Assembly: GCA_027486585.1 (NCBI GenBank)
Contig: JAIXOU010000141.1
Location: 103,551-167,550 of the forward strand
Source: Verrucomicrobiaceae bacterium
GTDB taxonomy: Bacteria > Verrucomicrobiota > Verrucomicrobiia > Verrucomicrobiales > Verrucomicrobiaceae
Reading direction: 5' to 3'
DNA: 64,000 nucleotides
Shown here: positions 16,459 through 25,980 of the stretch, one piece after another
Numbering within the stretch: position 1 is the first letter of the stretch
Layout of the letters: each line of letters opens with the position of its first letter
Notes under the pieces: generated by a model
Databases searched by the model: none
Told to the model about the DNA's origin: nothing
What the model saw: only the letters and a program-made list of their open reading frames with translations
Program-made: the position numbers and the translations under genes

Positions 16459-16474
16459 TGCAGTTTTTTCTGCA
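16459..16474. promoter_or_regulatory. Operator 2 for the BlaI-family repressor
   Basis: TGCAG-TTTTTT-CTGCA, identical to the core of operator 1 at 15 of 16 positions. The centres are about 41 bases apart, close to four helical turns, so two repressor dimers could sit on the same DNA face. Confidence 0.75.
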
Positions 16475-16515
16475 TTTGGCCGTTGCGTGTTGATGGAATT
16501 GTTGAATGGTAGCTC

Positions 16516-16911
16516 GTGGCACGGACTCAACACGATCCTCTTTCTAAAAAAGAACGCCAAGCGATGGACCTTATCTATCGCTTGGGAGAGGCCACAGCGG
16601 CACAAGTTCAAGCCGGAATGGATGATCAGCCAAATTACTCCGCTGTCCGGGCCCTTCTGGGTGTGCTCGTGGATAAAGGTCACGTCAAGGTCGCGAAAGT
16701 TGAGGGTGCTCGGCATTATGTTTACTCGGCGAAGGAGCCCCTGAAAAAGGCCAGTAAAGGTGCGCTCATGCGTCTGCTGGCGACATTTTTTGATGACTCT
16801 CCTACGGCGCTTGTCGCTAATCTTTTGGATCCAACCGAACGCAAACTGAAGCCTGCGGATTTAGATCATATTCAGAGTCTAATCGACTCTCACCGTCAGT
16901 CGATCAACTAG
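16516..16911 (+). CDS. BlaI/MecI/CopY-family transcriptional repressor
   Basis: A 131-residue winged-helix repressor. The N-terminal domain (residues 8-75: LSKKERQAMDLIYRLGEATAAQVQAGM...YSAVRALLGVLVDKGHVKVAKVEGARHYVYSA) matches the BlaI fold, followed by the short dimerisation part (LMRLLATFFDDSPTALVANLL). The start is GTG 16516, since no in-frame ATG precedes the domain. It sits 11 bases upstream of an M56 peptidase gene, the usual pairing in which a membrane peptidase leads to removal of the repressor. Two matching palindromes upstream are its likely operators, implying autoregulation and control of the divergent lipoprotein. Confidence 0.9.
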   Translation: MARTQHDPLSKKERQAMDLIYRLGEATAAQVQAGMDDQPNYSAVRALLGVLVDKGHVKVAKVEGARHYVYSAKEPLKKASKGALMRLLATFFDDSPTALVANLLDPTERKLKPADLDHIQSLIDSHRQSIN

Positions 16912-16922
16912 CCCCTCTACGG

Positions 16923-17906
16923 ATGCTCTGGTATATCCTTTCTTCTTCATTGCTGATGACTAGCGCACTGCTGGTGCCATCACGTCTCATTTCGTTCAGA
17001 CGCCGTGCTTTGGAATGGTCTGTCATAGGAATTGTTTCTCTGCCTTGGCTCAGCCACTGCCTGCCAGAGTTGACGATTCAAATGGAGCCAACAGTGAACG
17101 CAGTAGCTTCCTGGACACCTCCGTTTTTTCTCATTCTCTGGACCCTTGGCGTTTTGATTGGACTAACAAAGGGCGTAAAACAGTATCAGCAGCTCATTCA
17201 TTTAAAGGAACAGGCCAGACCACTAGAGCCAGGTGAATTGGACTGCATACGCCAAATGCTGCAGCTAGATGAGCACACCATTAGCAGTCGCATTCTGGTC
17301 AATCAACGGATCAATACGCCGATGGCACTTCCGAGCAGTCCTGGTAGCGTTTTGCTACCTGAGAAATGGCGTCATTGGTCGCCCACTCTCCAAAAGGCGG
17401 TGCTCAAACACGAATGGCATCATGTTCAGCAACATGACGCGTTGTTGGGGTGCTTCATGCGCGTTTTCCTCATCCTTTTTTGGTTTAATCCAATCGCCTG
17501 GCTGCTAGTATCTTCTTGGGTAGCAACCTGTGAGCATGAGGCTGATCTAGCAGCCATTTCCGATGAAGGGCCAGTTTCCTATGCCAATGAGCTTCTCGCC
17601 TTTGCTAGGGAGCAGTCGCTGCATGACTCGGCGGGATCTCATGATCTGTGTGTGCCTGCATTCACGCGCTCAAAGTTAGCTGTCCGAATCGAACTCCTGC
17701 TGGCGAAGGGCTGCTGTAGTCGCCAGGATCATTGGATAGGTGGATTAAGTATCATGGCGCTGATTTTGGGTTTACTCGGCTGTGCTTGGTTTGGCCGCCC
17801 TGTCACTTTTTCAGATCAAATGCATGAAGAAGCTGTGACAAGGCTCTCGGCAAATGCTTTCCCCTCAGATGCAGGTTTATCCGAGACTCGTGCATGGCGT
17901 GAATAG
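16923..17906 (+). CDS. BlaR1-like M56-family membrane metallopeptidase
   Basis: A 327-residue integral membrane protein with N-terminal hydrophobic helices (residues 1-20, 30-47, 60-80). The zinc-binding HEWHH motif at residues 163-167 and a downstream CEHEADLAA motif are characteristic of M56 peptidases. A membrane helix (ALILGLLGCAW) lies near residue 285. It lacks the penicillin-binding sensor domain of classical BlaR1, so the signal is unlikely to be a beta-lactam bound in the same way. It follows the BlaI-type gene by 11 bases, and the two probably form a sensor/repressor operon. Confidence 0.85.
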   Translation: MLWYILSSSLLMTSALLVPSRLISFRRRALEWSVIGIVSLPWLSHCLPELTIQMEPTVNAVASWTPPFFLILWTLGVLIGLTKGVKQYQQLIHLKEQARPLEPGELDCIRQMLQLDEHTISSRILVNQRINTPMALPSSPGSVLLPEKWRHWSPTLQKAVLKHEWHHVQQHDALLGCFMRVFLILFWFNPIAWLLVSSWVATCEHEADLAAISDEGPVSYANELLAFAREQSLHDSAGSHDLCVPAFTRSKLAVRIELLLAKGCCSRQDHWIGGLSIMALILGLLGCAWFGRPVTFSDQMHEEAVTRLSANAFPSDAGLSETRAWRE

Positions 17907-18112
17907 CCAAGTCGTGAGAAATACGATGGCAAAACAAACCGCCACTTTTTTCAGTGCCAGGGTAAGAGAATGCATAGGAATAAGGGTCAATTTTGTACTG
18001 CATCCGACAATCCAAGCATGAAGTCGGTTGAAATCGTCGTTTATTGTCAGCTCTGGGCTTGATGAATGGATCATTGTCCCAGATGGTTTTCAGACGATTC
18101 CACCAACCCACC

Positions 18113-19282
18113 ATGACTCAATTCACGCTTCACACCCTCACCCTTACTCTTCTCACTTCGGCGGCTTTGGCCGAGGGTGGTTTTTATGGAGATGCGCCAG
18201 ATGCCACCCATCCTTGGGCGATTCATGACATGAATCGACCGCAGCCGATGCGGGTCGAGCCGGGGACATTTAGTTCTCAGGAAAAGCCAGGTTCTCCACC
18301 TTCCGACGCGATCATTTTGTTTGGCGGTAAGGCTGACGAGATCGAAAAATGGCAGGCAGATAAAACGCCAGCCGAACCGACTAAATGGGAAGTTAAAGAT
18401 GGCGTCCTGCAATGCGTGCCTGGCAGTGGTTATATTCGTAGCAAAGAAGAGTTCGCCGATTGCCAACTGCACCTCGAATGGAGTGCTCCGAGCAAGGTGG
18501 AAGGCAATAGCCAAGGGCGTGGCAACAGCGGTGTCTTCCTGATGGGACAAGTGGAAGTGCAGGTGCTGGATAATTATAACAACCCAACTTATGCCGATGG
18601 CTTTGCTTCTTCCATTTATGGCATCAATCCACCCATGGCCAATGCCTTGCATGCCCCCGGTGAATGGCAGACTTATGACATCGTTTTTCGTCGTCCTCTT
18701 TTCAAAGACGGTCAGGAGATCGACCCGGGTTACATCACGGTTTTCGTGAATGGAGTTCTGACTCAAGATCACACACCTCTCGAAGGTGGTGGCGGTCATA
18801 AATCACGGTCAAAAGCCCGTGCCTTCCCAGAAAAAGGACCGCTGAAACTTCAGGATCATGGCAATCCAGTTCGTTATCGCAATATCTGGTATCGCCCATT
18901 GCCTAAGCGGGTCAGTGAAGGCGGCGAATACAGCCGCATGAGCGAAGAAGCGACCACTGCCAAGCGTAGTGAGATCGCGAAGAGCATCCGAGAAGATGCT
19001 GCCAAACTAGAGGGAAATGCCAGGATGTATCGCCTGCTGGAAAGCCTTTGTTATGCCGATAACGCACCAGCTCGTGAAGCCGCCATACGCGCTGCCGACG
19101 AGTTCACTGCAGAACTCAAATCTACCCCCCAAGACAAACTGGAATCCAAAAAAGGCGCGGCCCTTCAATTCCACAAAGCCATGGACTACCTCGTAAAGTT
19201 CAAAGTTCTGCCAGATGACTTCGCTCCCAAAGCAGCCATCACGGAAATCGTGAAAGCTCAAGAATGGGATAAGAAGAAGTGA
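18113..19282 (+). CDS. DUF1080 (3-keto-disaccharide hydrolase family) secreted protein
   Basis: A 389-residue protein from ATG 18113, which begins a signal peptide (TQFTLHTLTLTLLTSAALA); earlier in-frame starts add non-signal residues. A DUF1080 domain spans about residues 55-265: ILFGGKADEIEKWQ, KDGVLQCVPGSGYIRSKEEFADCQLHLEW, GRGNSGVFLMGQVEVQVLDNYNN, GEWQTYDIVFRRPLF, HGNPVRYRNIWYRPLP. The domain is a concanavalin-like beta sandwich, linked in this phylum to cleavage of 3-keto-glycosides. A helical tail of about 110 residues follows. It fits with the Gfo/Idh/MocA and TIM-barrel genes at 39-41 kb, which act on such oxidised sugars, though they are not adjacent. Confidence 0.85.
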   Translation: MTQFTLHTLTLTLLTSAALAEGGFYGDAPDATHPWAIHDMNRPQPMRVEPGTFSSQEKPGSPPSDAIILFGGKADEIEKWQADKTPAEPTKWEVKDGVLQCVPGSGYIRSKEEFADCQLHLEWSAPSKVEGNSQGRGNSGVFLMGQVEVQVLDNYNNPTYADGFASSIYGINPPMANALHAPGEWQTYDIVFRRPLFKDGQEIDPGYITVFVNGVLTQDHTPLEGGGGHKSRSKARAFPEKGPLKLQDHGNPVRYRNIWYRPLPKRVSEGGEYSRMSEEATTAKRSEIAKSIREDAAKLEGNARMYRLLESLCYADNAPAREAAIRAADEFTAELKSTPQDKLESKKGAALQFHKAMDYLVKFKVLPDDFAPKAAITEIVKAQEWDKKK

Positions 19283-19357
19283 ATGCTGACTCCGATGCGC
19301 TCGGGGGCTTTTGAGCCGTTGCATTCAGCTCAGAGGCTCCTGGCCGTGATCGTCAAG

Positions 19358-20419
19358 TTAACGACCAAAGATGGGTTTTAAACCTGTGGAGGGTTCAGGC
19401 ACGGGTGCCGTTTTGGTTGGAGTGGATTCCGTACGTTGTTTGTCGGCGCTGTTCTTGTAAAAGATCACGCCATTGCGCTTGAGGTTGGAGATAAGGTCTT
19501 TGAACTCGGTTTTGAGTTCAGCGTCATTGGTAAGCGCTCCCAGCAGACCTTTGCCTGTGGTGATGTTTTTGGCGGCAACGGCAAAGCTATCGGCGGCCTT
19601 TTTGATGGATTGAAGGGAGTCATCTGCTGTGGTCATGACCTTGTCCACTTTGCCAATAGCAGGGTCGAGCTTATCAAACATAGGACCTAGACGCTTACTC
19701 GATTCTTCAACGTTCTTGGCGCTCGCTTTAAAGCTGGCAGATGCGTCCTTCAAGTCGGCGAGTGCGGCTTTAAGATTGTTGGCGTTTTCTTCACCGAGCA
19801 CTTTGTCATCCACCCGAGTCATGGTTTTGTTCAGATGCTCCATGCTTTGTTTGAAATCATTGATGGTGGAGTCGGAGAGAGCACCTTTGTTGATCTTTTC
19901 CATGGCCCCTTTGATGTCCACCAGCGCGGTGCGCACATCATCGAGCACGAGATCGACTTTTTTGCCCACTTGCTCTGCCTGAGTTTGCAGATCTGACAGA
20001 CCGCCACCCGTTTGGCCCTTGATGATTTTTTGGTAATCATGTGGGACAAACGCCTTGGCCTCTTTTTCAGACGGCTGGATCTCGATCATGGCATCGCCCA
20101 TGAGGCCGTCTGAGCCGATGGCGATGGCCGATTCCATGGGGATCTCCACACTATCAAAGATCTCCAAATCAATGATGACGCCTGAATAGGTGTCATTGAG
20201 GCGCGGGTGATAGAGTACTTTACCGACCTTTGATCCGCCCAGATAAACGGGAGAACCTTCTTTGATGCCAGAGGCTTTGGGGAAGGCTACCTTCAGCACA
20301 TAAGTGTCGCGGAAGTAACTGCGCAGACTGCCGAATTGCAGAATGAGCGCACCAAGTAGCAGCAATCCGACAAAGAGGAACATGCCAACGAGGATGTCAG
20401 TTTTACGATTAGAATTCAT
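19358..20419 (-). CDS. mlaD: MlaD-like MCE-domain lipid transport protein
   Basis: A 353-residue periplasmic component of an Mla-type phospholipid transporter. One N-terminal membrane anchor (residues 9-29, ILVGMFLFVGLLLLGALILQF) is followed by an MCE domain (about 37-115, YVLKVAFPKASGIKEGSPVYLGGSKVGKVL...SDGLMGDAMIEI). A long helical C-terminal part (about 130-330) resembles the helical tube-forming region of larger MCE proteins. It is the last gene of the mlaE-mlaF-mlaD operon, 6 bases after mlaF. It presumably forms a ring that passes lipid between the membranes. No MlaC or MlaA partner lies nearby. Confidence 0.9.
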   Translation of the reverse strand: MNSNRKTDILVGMFLFVGLLLLGALILQFGSLRSYFRDTYVLKVAFPKASGIKEGSPVYLGGSKVGKVLYHPRLNDTYSGVIIDLEIFDSVEIPMESAIAIGSDGLMGDAMIEIQPSEKEAKAFVPHDYQKIIKGQTGGGLSDLQTQAEQVGKKVDLVLDDVRTALVDIKGAMEKINKGALSDSTINDFKQSMEHLNKTMTRVDDKVLGEENANNLKAALADLKDASASFKASAKNVEESSKRLGPMFDKLDPAIGKVDKVMTTADDSLQSIKKAADSFAVAAKNITTGKGLLGALTNDAELKTEFKDLISNLKRNGVIFYKNSADKQRTESTPTKTAPVPEPSTGLKPIFGR

Positions 20420-20425
20420 AAGGTA

Positions 20426-21190
20426 TTAGGCGCACATGCCGGAGCGGCCGGCGATGAAGTTTTGAATTTCAGGATCAGAGGATTGTTTCAGCTCACCAGG
20501 AGTGCCGATGAAATAGATGACACCGTTTTTTAACATGGCCACCCGATCTGCAATTTTGAACACACTGCCCATGTCATGCGTAATGACAATGCTGGTGACC
20601 TGGAAGCGCTTTTGCAGTCGCTGAATCATAAGGTCGATGACATCCGTGACAATGGGGTCCAGGCCGGCGGTCGGCTCATCGTAAAGCACGCAGTCAGGCT
20701 TGCTAATGATGGCGCGGGCAATGCCGACGCGCTTTCTCATGCCGCCAGACAAATTCACGGGCATTTTGTCCTTATGCTCACCCAGTTCGACAAGCTCCAA
20801 AGCCTCTTGCACACGTTTGTTTATTTCTGTGCGATCGCGTATTCCTGCTTCCAGCAAGGGAAAGGCCACGTTTTCGGCAACGGTGAGACTGTCAAAAAGA
20901 GCTGCGTTTTGAAATAAGTAACCCATGCGGCGACGCATCTTCAGCAGCTCGCGCTCTTTCATATGACTGAGGTCAGTTCCCTCTAACTCGACTTTGCCAT
21001 CATCGGGATTGAGTAGGCCGATGATGTGTTTCAAAAGCACGCTTTTTCCTTCACCACTCGGACCGATGAGCACCAGCGTCTCACCATGGTAGATGTCTAG
21101 ATCCACGCCTTGCAGCGTCTTTTGCTCACCAAAACTCTTTTTGAGTCCCGTGATGCGGATAAAAGGTTTGTCGTAGGAGATGGCGGCCAT
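20426..21190 (-). CDS. mlaF: MlaF-like ABC transporter ATPase
   Basis: A 254-residue ATP-binding subunit. It has a Walker A motif (GPSGEGKSVLLKH, about residues 39-51), Q-loop (LFQNAALFDSLTV), signature LSGGMRKRVGIARAI, Walker B VLYDEPTAGLDP and the H-loop VITHDM. All the catalytic motifs are present. It lies 9 bases after mlaE and 6 bases before mlaD, so the three are translated from one message. It powers retrograde or anterograde lipid movement through the MlaE permease at the inner membrane. Confidence 0.95.
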   Translation of the reverse strand: MAAISYDKPFIRITGLKKSFGEQKTLQGVDLDIYHGETLVLIGPSGEGKSVLLKHIIGLLNPDDGKVELEGTDLSHMKERELLKMRRRMGYLFQNAALFDSLTVAENVAFPLLEAGIRDRTEINKRVQEALELVELGEHKDKMPVNLSGGMRKRVGIARAIISKPDCVLYDEPTAGLDPIVTDVIDLMIQRLQKRFQVTSIVITHDMGSVFKIADRVAMLKNGVIYFIGTPGELKQSSDPEIQNFIAGRSGMCA

Positions 21191-21199
21191 GGTCTCAGA

Positions 21200-22006
21200 T
21201 CACATCGCGCTGCCGAGTGGAAAAAAGTAGTTGAGGAAGAAAGTCAGGAAAAAGTTACAGACGAGGAGAGACAAAGAAGAATAGACCACCGCACGAGTCG
21301 TCCCTAGTCCCACACCGACAGCGCCATTGTTGGCAATGAGCCCCTGATGGCAGGAAATGAGAACGATGAGGATGCCAAACACAAAGCCTTTGATCATGCC
21401 AAAGCCGACATCCTCTAAACCTGTGTGATCCACCACATGCTTCCAATACCAAGCGTAGGGAATGTTAAAAATGCCCGTGCCGACAAGGAAGGAAGCGCCA
21501 AGTCCAAAAGCGATGCACTCCGAAATCAGGAGCGGCATGGAAATGACCATGGCTAAAAAACGCGGCAGCACCAGATAGTCCACTGGGTGGGCTCCCATCA
21601 CACGCAGGGCATCAATTTGCTCACTGACTTTCATCGTGCCGATCTCAGCCGCCATGGAGGCACCGACACGACCGGTCACCATTAATCCAGCCAGTACAGG
21701 TCCTAATTCGCGGCAAAGCGAGACACTGACGATCCCCCCGACCGAGGACTCGATGCCGAAGTCCTTAAATTTAAAGTAAGACTGCGCGGTGAAAACGGCT
21801 CCTGTAAAAGCCCCCGTCACGATGACGACGGCCTGTGAACCATAGCCGATGGTGACAATCTGTTGCAGCATCAGTCGCCCACGGATGGCCCCTAGCTTGA
21901 TCGACTCAACCAGCTGACCACTGAGCGCACCAAGTTCCCCGAGATAAGCAAGGAAATCGAGAAACCAGCGTCCAGAGATAGCCAAAATTCCAAAAGGAAA
22001 GTTCAT
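21200..22006 (-). CDS. mlaE: MlaE-like ABC transporter permease
   Basis: A 268-residue multi-helix membrane protein of the MlaE/DUF140 family. The signature region LCRELGPVLAGLMVTGRVGASMAAEIGTMKVSEQIDALRVMG is fully conserved in character, and VDYLVLPRFLAMVISMPLL follows as in known MlaE. The first gene of the operon; the start ATG 22006 has no good ribosome-binding site. A short inverted repeat lies 12 bases upstream. With MlaF and MlaD it forms the inner-membrane lipid transporter that maintains outer-membrane asymmetry in relatives. Confidence 0.95.
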   Translation of the reverse strand: MNFPFGILAISGRWFLDFLAYLGELGALSGQLVESIKLGAIRGRLMLQQIVTIGYGSQAVVIVTGAFTGAVFTAQSYFKFKDFGIESSVGGIVSVSLCRELGPVLAGLMVTGRVGASMAAEIGTMKVSEQIDALRVMGAHPVDYLVLPRFLAMVISMPLLISECIAFGLGASFLVGTGIFNIPYAWYWKHVVDHTGLEDVGFGMIKGFVFGILIVLISCHQGLIANNGAVGVGLGTTRAVVYSSLSLLVCNFFLTFFLNYFFPLGSAM

Positions 22007-22017
22007 GAGTGCCTATC

Positions 22018-22035
22018 ATGACATCAACCTGTCAT
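22018..22035. promoter_or_regulatory. Inverted repeat upstream of mlaE
   Basis: ATGACA-TCAACC-TGTCAT, perfect 6-bp arms starting 12 bases before the mlaE start codon. It could be an operator or a leader hairpin; nothing identifies a binding protein. Confidence 0.35.
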
Positions 22036-22300
22036 AAAGGCAATGGCCCTGCACGATCATTCGACAATTGATTCGTTCGGGTAGTCACGCGTTTCTTTGC
22101 AGGAGACTTAACGGCGTTATCGATCTTGCGTAGTCGATTCAGGCTGAATGCGCCATAACTGAGAAGTTAGAAGCGTGGATTGATCCGGAGGCCAGGTGAT
22201 TAGAATCTGCCGTTTTCTGATTATCTGGCACATTTTCCCCCTCACGAAAGTGGGGTGAGCTCAGTGCTGAAAGATGCGGCAAACCGACGTTAATAGTGAG

Positions 22301-25300
22301 ATGACACGCTCTGTTCTGCTCACTTCTTTGCTTTTGCCAGCCGTTGCCTATGCCCAAAATGATTCGGGCGGCAATGACGTCTCTGTTAAGGCCAAGCTAG
22401 TGCCCATAATCCAGTGGCACTTTGAGGATGCCAAAGAAGCTGGGCCGCGGGCGCCGACTTACCCAGGCTTTCTGCAGACGAATACCGCCCGCCGTTTTGA
22501 TCAGAAGACGCCACTCAAGATCGCTGACAGCCAGGAGCTGCGCTTTGGGCTGAACGAGACGATTACTATCGAGGCATGGGTGAAGGTGGAGGATTTCTCC
22601 GGCGCCCCCTACATCATCGGTAAAGGGCGGCTGGGCACGAAGGAGTTCGGAGCAAACAATCAGAACTATGCGCTACGCCTCCAGGATGGTCAGATTGGTT
22701 TCCTTTTTCACAGTGTCAGCGTGCCCGACAAAAAAGGCGACTGGCATCGCTGGTGGTCAAAGGATCGGATCATCGGCGGCGGTTGGCATCATGTCGCGGT
22801 GACCTACACCTTTGGCCAAGCGAAGAGCATCAAAGGTTACATCGATGGTCGTGAAACCGCAGGCACTTGGGACATGGGTGGAGCTACGGATCGTGCACCT
22901 GTAACAGATGGTGACTCTCTCATGATCGGTAACGGATCCACACTTGCGTCTTCTCATGCGCTCAAGGGTTGGTTGGATGATGTGGCGATCTATCGCGGTC
23001 CGGTCCCCGCTGAGGTGCTGAAATCACGTTATCAGTTTGTTTCACCACCACCACCCATCGCCAAAAAGGATGTGCCTGTTGGTCGCGTGCTCGTCCAAAT
23101 CGCTGAGGACGGTATGCCTGAGTCCAATGCCTGGCCCAGCGAGCCACCTAAAGCCGGCGAGACCTACACGGAAGACGTCTTTGGCTTTTTAGAGGTGCCG
23201 CAGAAGTATGTCGATACGGGCGTGCGTGGCGACCGACATATCCCCTTTTTGCTGCGCGCTGCCGCTAGCGTGACATTTCCTAAAGGCAAGCATCGCCTGC
23301 TGTTACGTGCTCGCGGGGCCACCAATCTTTATATCGATGGTAAAAGTGTTTTGAACACGCCTTTTCCCCCCAATGATAGCGACGGTCACCATCTTGTGGA
23401 TGATCAAAACACGTATCTCGATCTCGGCTCCGACTTCCGCTTTGTCCCACCGGGAAATCGCGAGTCCTGGTGCGAGATCACTGGCACAGGCAAACCGCAA
23501 TTCATCGTGCTGGAAACGTTGGTCGGCAGTTTCGCAGGAAAAAGTGTGCGCCGACCTGAACTTGGTGAAACAGTCGTCGCTTGGTCGCCTCAAGGTACGG
23601 ATTCATGGAAGCTTCTGTCGCCTAACCAGCGCGAGGTGCCCTACAACGATGCAGGCTGGGCTGCCTATGAAACAGAGCGCCGCACGCATTATGAAACCTT
23701 CAATGCTAAAGCCCGCGCCGAGATGCGGGCTAAGTATGAGGGTTACTGGTCAAAGCGACGCGATGCCGCTCAGCAGTGGCTGGCCAAATCTAAAGAAAGC
23801 CAGGTGCCCGAACTGCTTCAAGGCTTCCCAGAAGGCAACGAGATCGATCGTTTCATCGCTGCACGGATTGCCACCGTTTCGAATCAGGCCTCGCATCAAG
23901 GCAGCATCGATTTTTTCAAAGACGTGCAGCCACTTTTTGAGGCCAAATGCATCGAATGCCATCGCGGAGCCAAGGCCAAAGGTGGACTAAAACTTGATGC
24001 CCTGACAGATGCCCTCAAAGGTGGCAAAAGCGACGGTGCCGGCATCACACCTGGCAAGCCAAATGAAAGTGCCATCCTCGCTCGCATTCACTCTGAAGAT
24101 GAAGACGACAGAATGCCCCCCAAGGGCGAACGCCTCACGAAAGATCAGATCGCCACATTGACGAAATGGATCGAAGAAGGTGCTAACTGGCCTGAAATCA
24201 AAGCCGATCACCTGACACTCAATCAGCCAGCGGACGACCTCACCTTCCTGCGCCGAGTCTATCTCGACACGGTCGGTGTGCCTCCGACTTTGGAGGAGAT
24301 TGGAACGTTCCAGAAAAATCACGATCGCAAAGTGGTGATCGACAACCTGCTTGCCGACCCACGCTGGGCCGACCATTGGATGGGCTATTGGCAGGATGTG
24401 CTGGCCGAAAATCCAAACATCCTCAATCCGACACTCAACAACACAGGTCCCTTCCGTTGGTGGCTCTATGAATCGCTTCAGGATAACAAACCCATGGATC
24501 TTTTTGTCACTGAATTGCTGAGGCAAAAGGGTAGCGAGCGACTTGGCGGCCCGGCTGGCTTTGGCACTGCCTCACAAAATGATGTGCCCATGGCTGCGAA
24601 AGGCACGATCGTCAGTGCTGCATTTCTGGGTGTGGAAATGAAGTGCGCCCGCTGCCATGACTCACCGACAAACAAGTCCATGCAGGAAGATTTGTTTAAC
24701 CTAGCCGCCATGCTCGGGGCTAAGGAGATCGAGCTGCCAATCACCAGCACTGTTTCGACAGACAAGATCGTCGCCGCAGGCCGCAAGCCGCTCATCCAAG
24801 TCACGCTGAAGCCAGGCACCAAGGTGCAGCCGAAATGGCCCTTCGCAGAGTTCTGTGATGAAAGCGCGGCAGCTCTCGCTGTCGATCCCAAGGACACGCG
24901 TGACCAGCTCGCTACCATGATCACCGCACCGCAGAACGAGCGCTTTGCTCAGGTCATGGCCAATCGCATTTGGTCACGTTTCATGGGCCGTGGCATTGTC
25001 GATCCTGTCGATGACTGGGAGAAGGGGAAGGCCACCCATCCCGAACTACTCAGATGGCTCGGACGCGAATTCGTGCGTGGTGGTTACGATGTGAAAAAAC
25101 TTGCCCGCATCATCCTGAACTCAGCTGCTTATCAGCGCGCCACGGATTCCACCCTGAAAGAAACCAGCCCTCTCTATACCAGTCCCGCGCCCCGCCGACT
25201 CTACGCTGAGCAGATCGTGGACAGTCTCTTTGCTGCCACTGGCAAACCTTTCCGCACCGAAGAAGTCTGCCTCGACATTGACAACACTCGCGACCTCAAA

Positions 25301-25918
25301 AACGCCATCCATCTCGGCAAACCGCACCGCAGCTGGATGCTCACCAGCACCAGCAACGAGCGCGACCGCCCCAGCCTCAATCTGCCACGCATTCAGGCCG
25401 TCACTGACGTGCTGGCCGCCTTTGGTTGGCGCGGCTCCCGGCAAGATCCCACAAGTAAACGAGATGCCGATCCCAACGTCCTCCAGCCCGCTATCCTCAG
25501 TAATGGCACTGTCGGCATCTGGCTCACGCGTCTCAGCGACGACCACGGCGTCACGCAGCTTGCTTTGAAAAAACAATCCGTTGATCAGTTCATCGACCAA
25601 CTCTTCCTCAAACTCCTCACCCGTCATCCCAGCACCGAAGAGCGCGATCTCTACATCAAGCACCTCTCCGAAGGCTATGACACCCGCCTAAATCATCAAT
25701 CACGAATCATAGAGCATAAATCAACGCGCTCGCGTGTTCCCTATGTGAGTTGGTCCAACCACCTTGACTCCGAAGCTACCACCGTGCGCATGGCCCAAGA
25801 ATCCGCCGCTCGCGCTGGTGACACACCCACCGACCGCCTCAACGCCGACTGGCGTCAGCGCCTTGAAGACGTCCTCTGGGCCATGCTGAATGCCCCCGAA
25901 TGGGCCTACAGCCCATGA
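22301..25918 (+). CDS. PSCyt1/DUF1549/DUF1553 c-heme protein with LamG domain
   Basis: A secreted protein of 1,205 residues from ATG 22301, which starts the signal peptide TRSVLLTSLLLPAVAYAQ. Domains in order: LamG/concanavalin-like (about 35-240), a PSCyt1 cytochrome domain with CIECH (about residues 540-640), DUF1549 (about 640-840) containing a second heme motif CARCH, and DUF1553 (about 880-1200). This set is typical of Planctomycetes/Verrucomicrobia and is thought to work in periplasmic oxidation of complex polysaccharides, with heme electron transfer. The usual DUF1501 partner gene is absent next to it. The C-terminal region includes an atypical segment, HQSRIIEHKSTRSRVPYV (about residue 1130), that may be an insertion. 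Confidence 0.9.
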   Translation: MTRSVLLTSLLLPAVAYAQNDSGGNDVSVKAKLVPIIQWHFEDAKEAGPRAPTYPGFLQTNTARRFDQKTPLKIADSQELRFGLNETITIEAWVKVEDFSGAPYIIGKGRLGTKEFGANNQNYALRLQDGQIGFLFHSVSVPDKKGDWHRWWSKDRIIGGGWHHVAVTYTFGQAKSIKGYIDGRETAGTWDMGGATDRAPVTDGDSLMIGNGSTLASSHALKGWLDDVAIYRGPVPAEVLKSRYQFVSPPPPIAKKDVPVGRVLVQIAEDGMPESNAWPSEPPKAGETYTEDVFGFLEVPQKYVDTGVRGDRHIPFLLRAAASVTFPKGKHRLLLRARGATNLYIDGKSVLNTPFPPNDSDGHHLVDDQNTYLDLGSDFRFVPPGNRESWCEITGTGKPQFIVLETLVGSFAGKSVRRPELGETVVAWSPQGTDSWKLLSPNQREVPYNDAGWAAYETERRTHYETFNAKARAEMRAKYEGYWSKRRDAAQQWLAKSKESQVPELLQGFPEGNEIDRFIAARIATVSNQASHQGSIDFFKDVQPLFEAKCIECHRGAKAKGGLKLDALTDALKGGKSDGAGITPGKPNESAILARIHSEDEDDRMPPKGERLTKDQIATLTKWIEEGANWPEIKADHLTLNQPADDLTFLRRVYLDTVGVPPTLEEIGTFQKNHDRKVVIDNLLADPRWADHWMGYWQDVLAENPNILNPTLNNTGPFRWWLYESLQDNKPMDLFVTELLRQKGSERLGGPAGFGTASQNDVPMAAKGTIVSAAFLGVEMKCARCHDSPTNKSMQEDLFNLAAMLGAKEIELPITSTVSTDKIVAAGRKPLIQVTLKPGTKVQPKWPFAEFCDESAAALAVDPKDTRDQLATMITAPQNERFAQVMANRIWSRFMGRGIVDPVDDWEKGKATHPELLRWLGREFVRGGYDVKKLARIILNSAAYQRATDSTLKETSPLYTSPAPRRLYAEQIVDSLFAATGKPFRTEEVCLDIDNTRDLKNAIHLGKPHRSWMLTSTSNERDRPSLNLPRIQAVTDVLAAFGWRGSRQDPTSKRDADPNVLQPAILSNGTVGIWLTRLSDDHGVTQLALKKQSVDQFIDQLFLKLLTRHPSTEERDLYIKHLSEGYDTRLNHQSRIIEHKSTRSRVPYVSWSNHLDSEATTVRMAQESAARAGDTPTDRLNADWRQRLEDVLWAMLNAPEWAYSP

Positions 25919-25980
25919 GTCTGCCGACGGCTTTGGACGAGTTTTGTTCAGGAGGTCACTGGGATTTGGTTGGCTTAAAA

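Noticed and set aside
16417..16716. N-terminal extension of the divergent lipoprotein
   Set aside because: Would run through both operators and the blaI-type start; the lipoprotein signal begins at 16416 or 16434.
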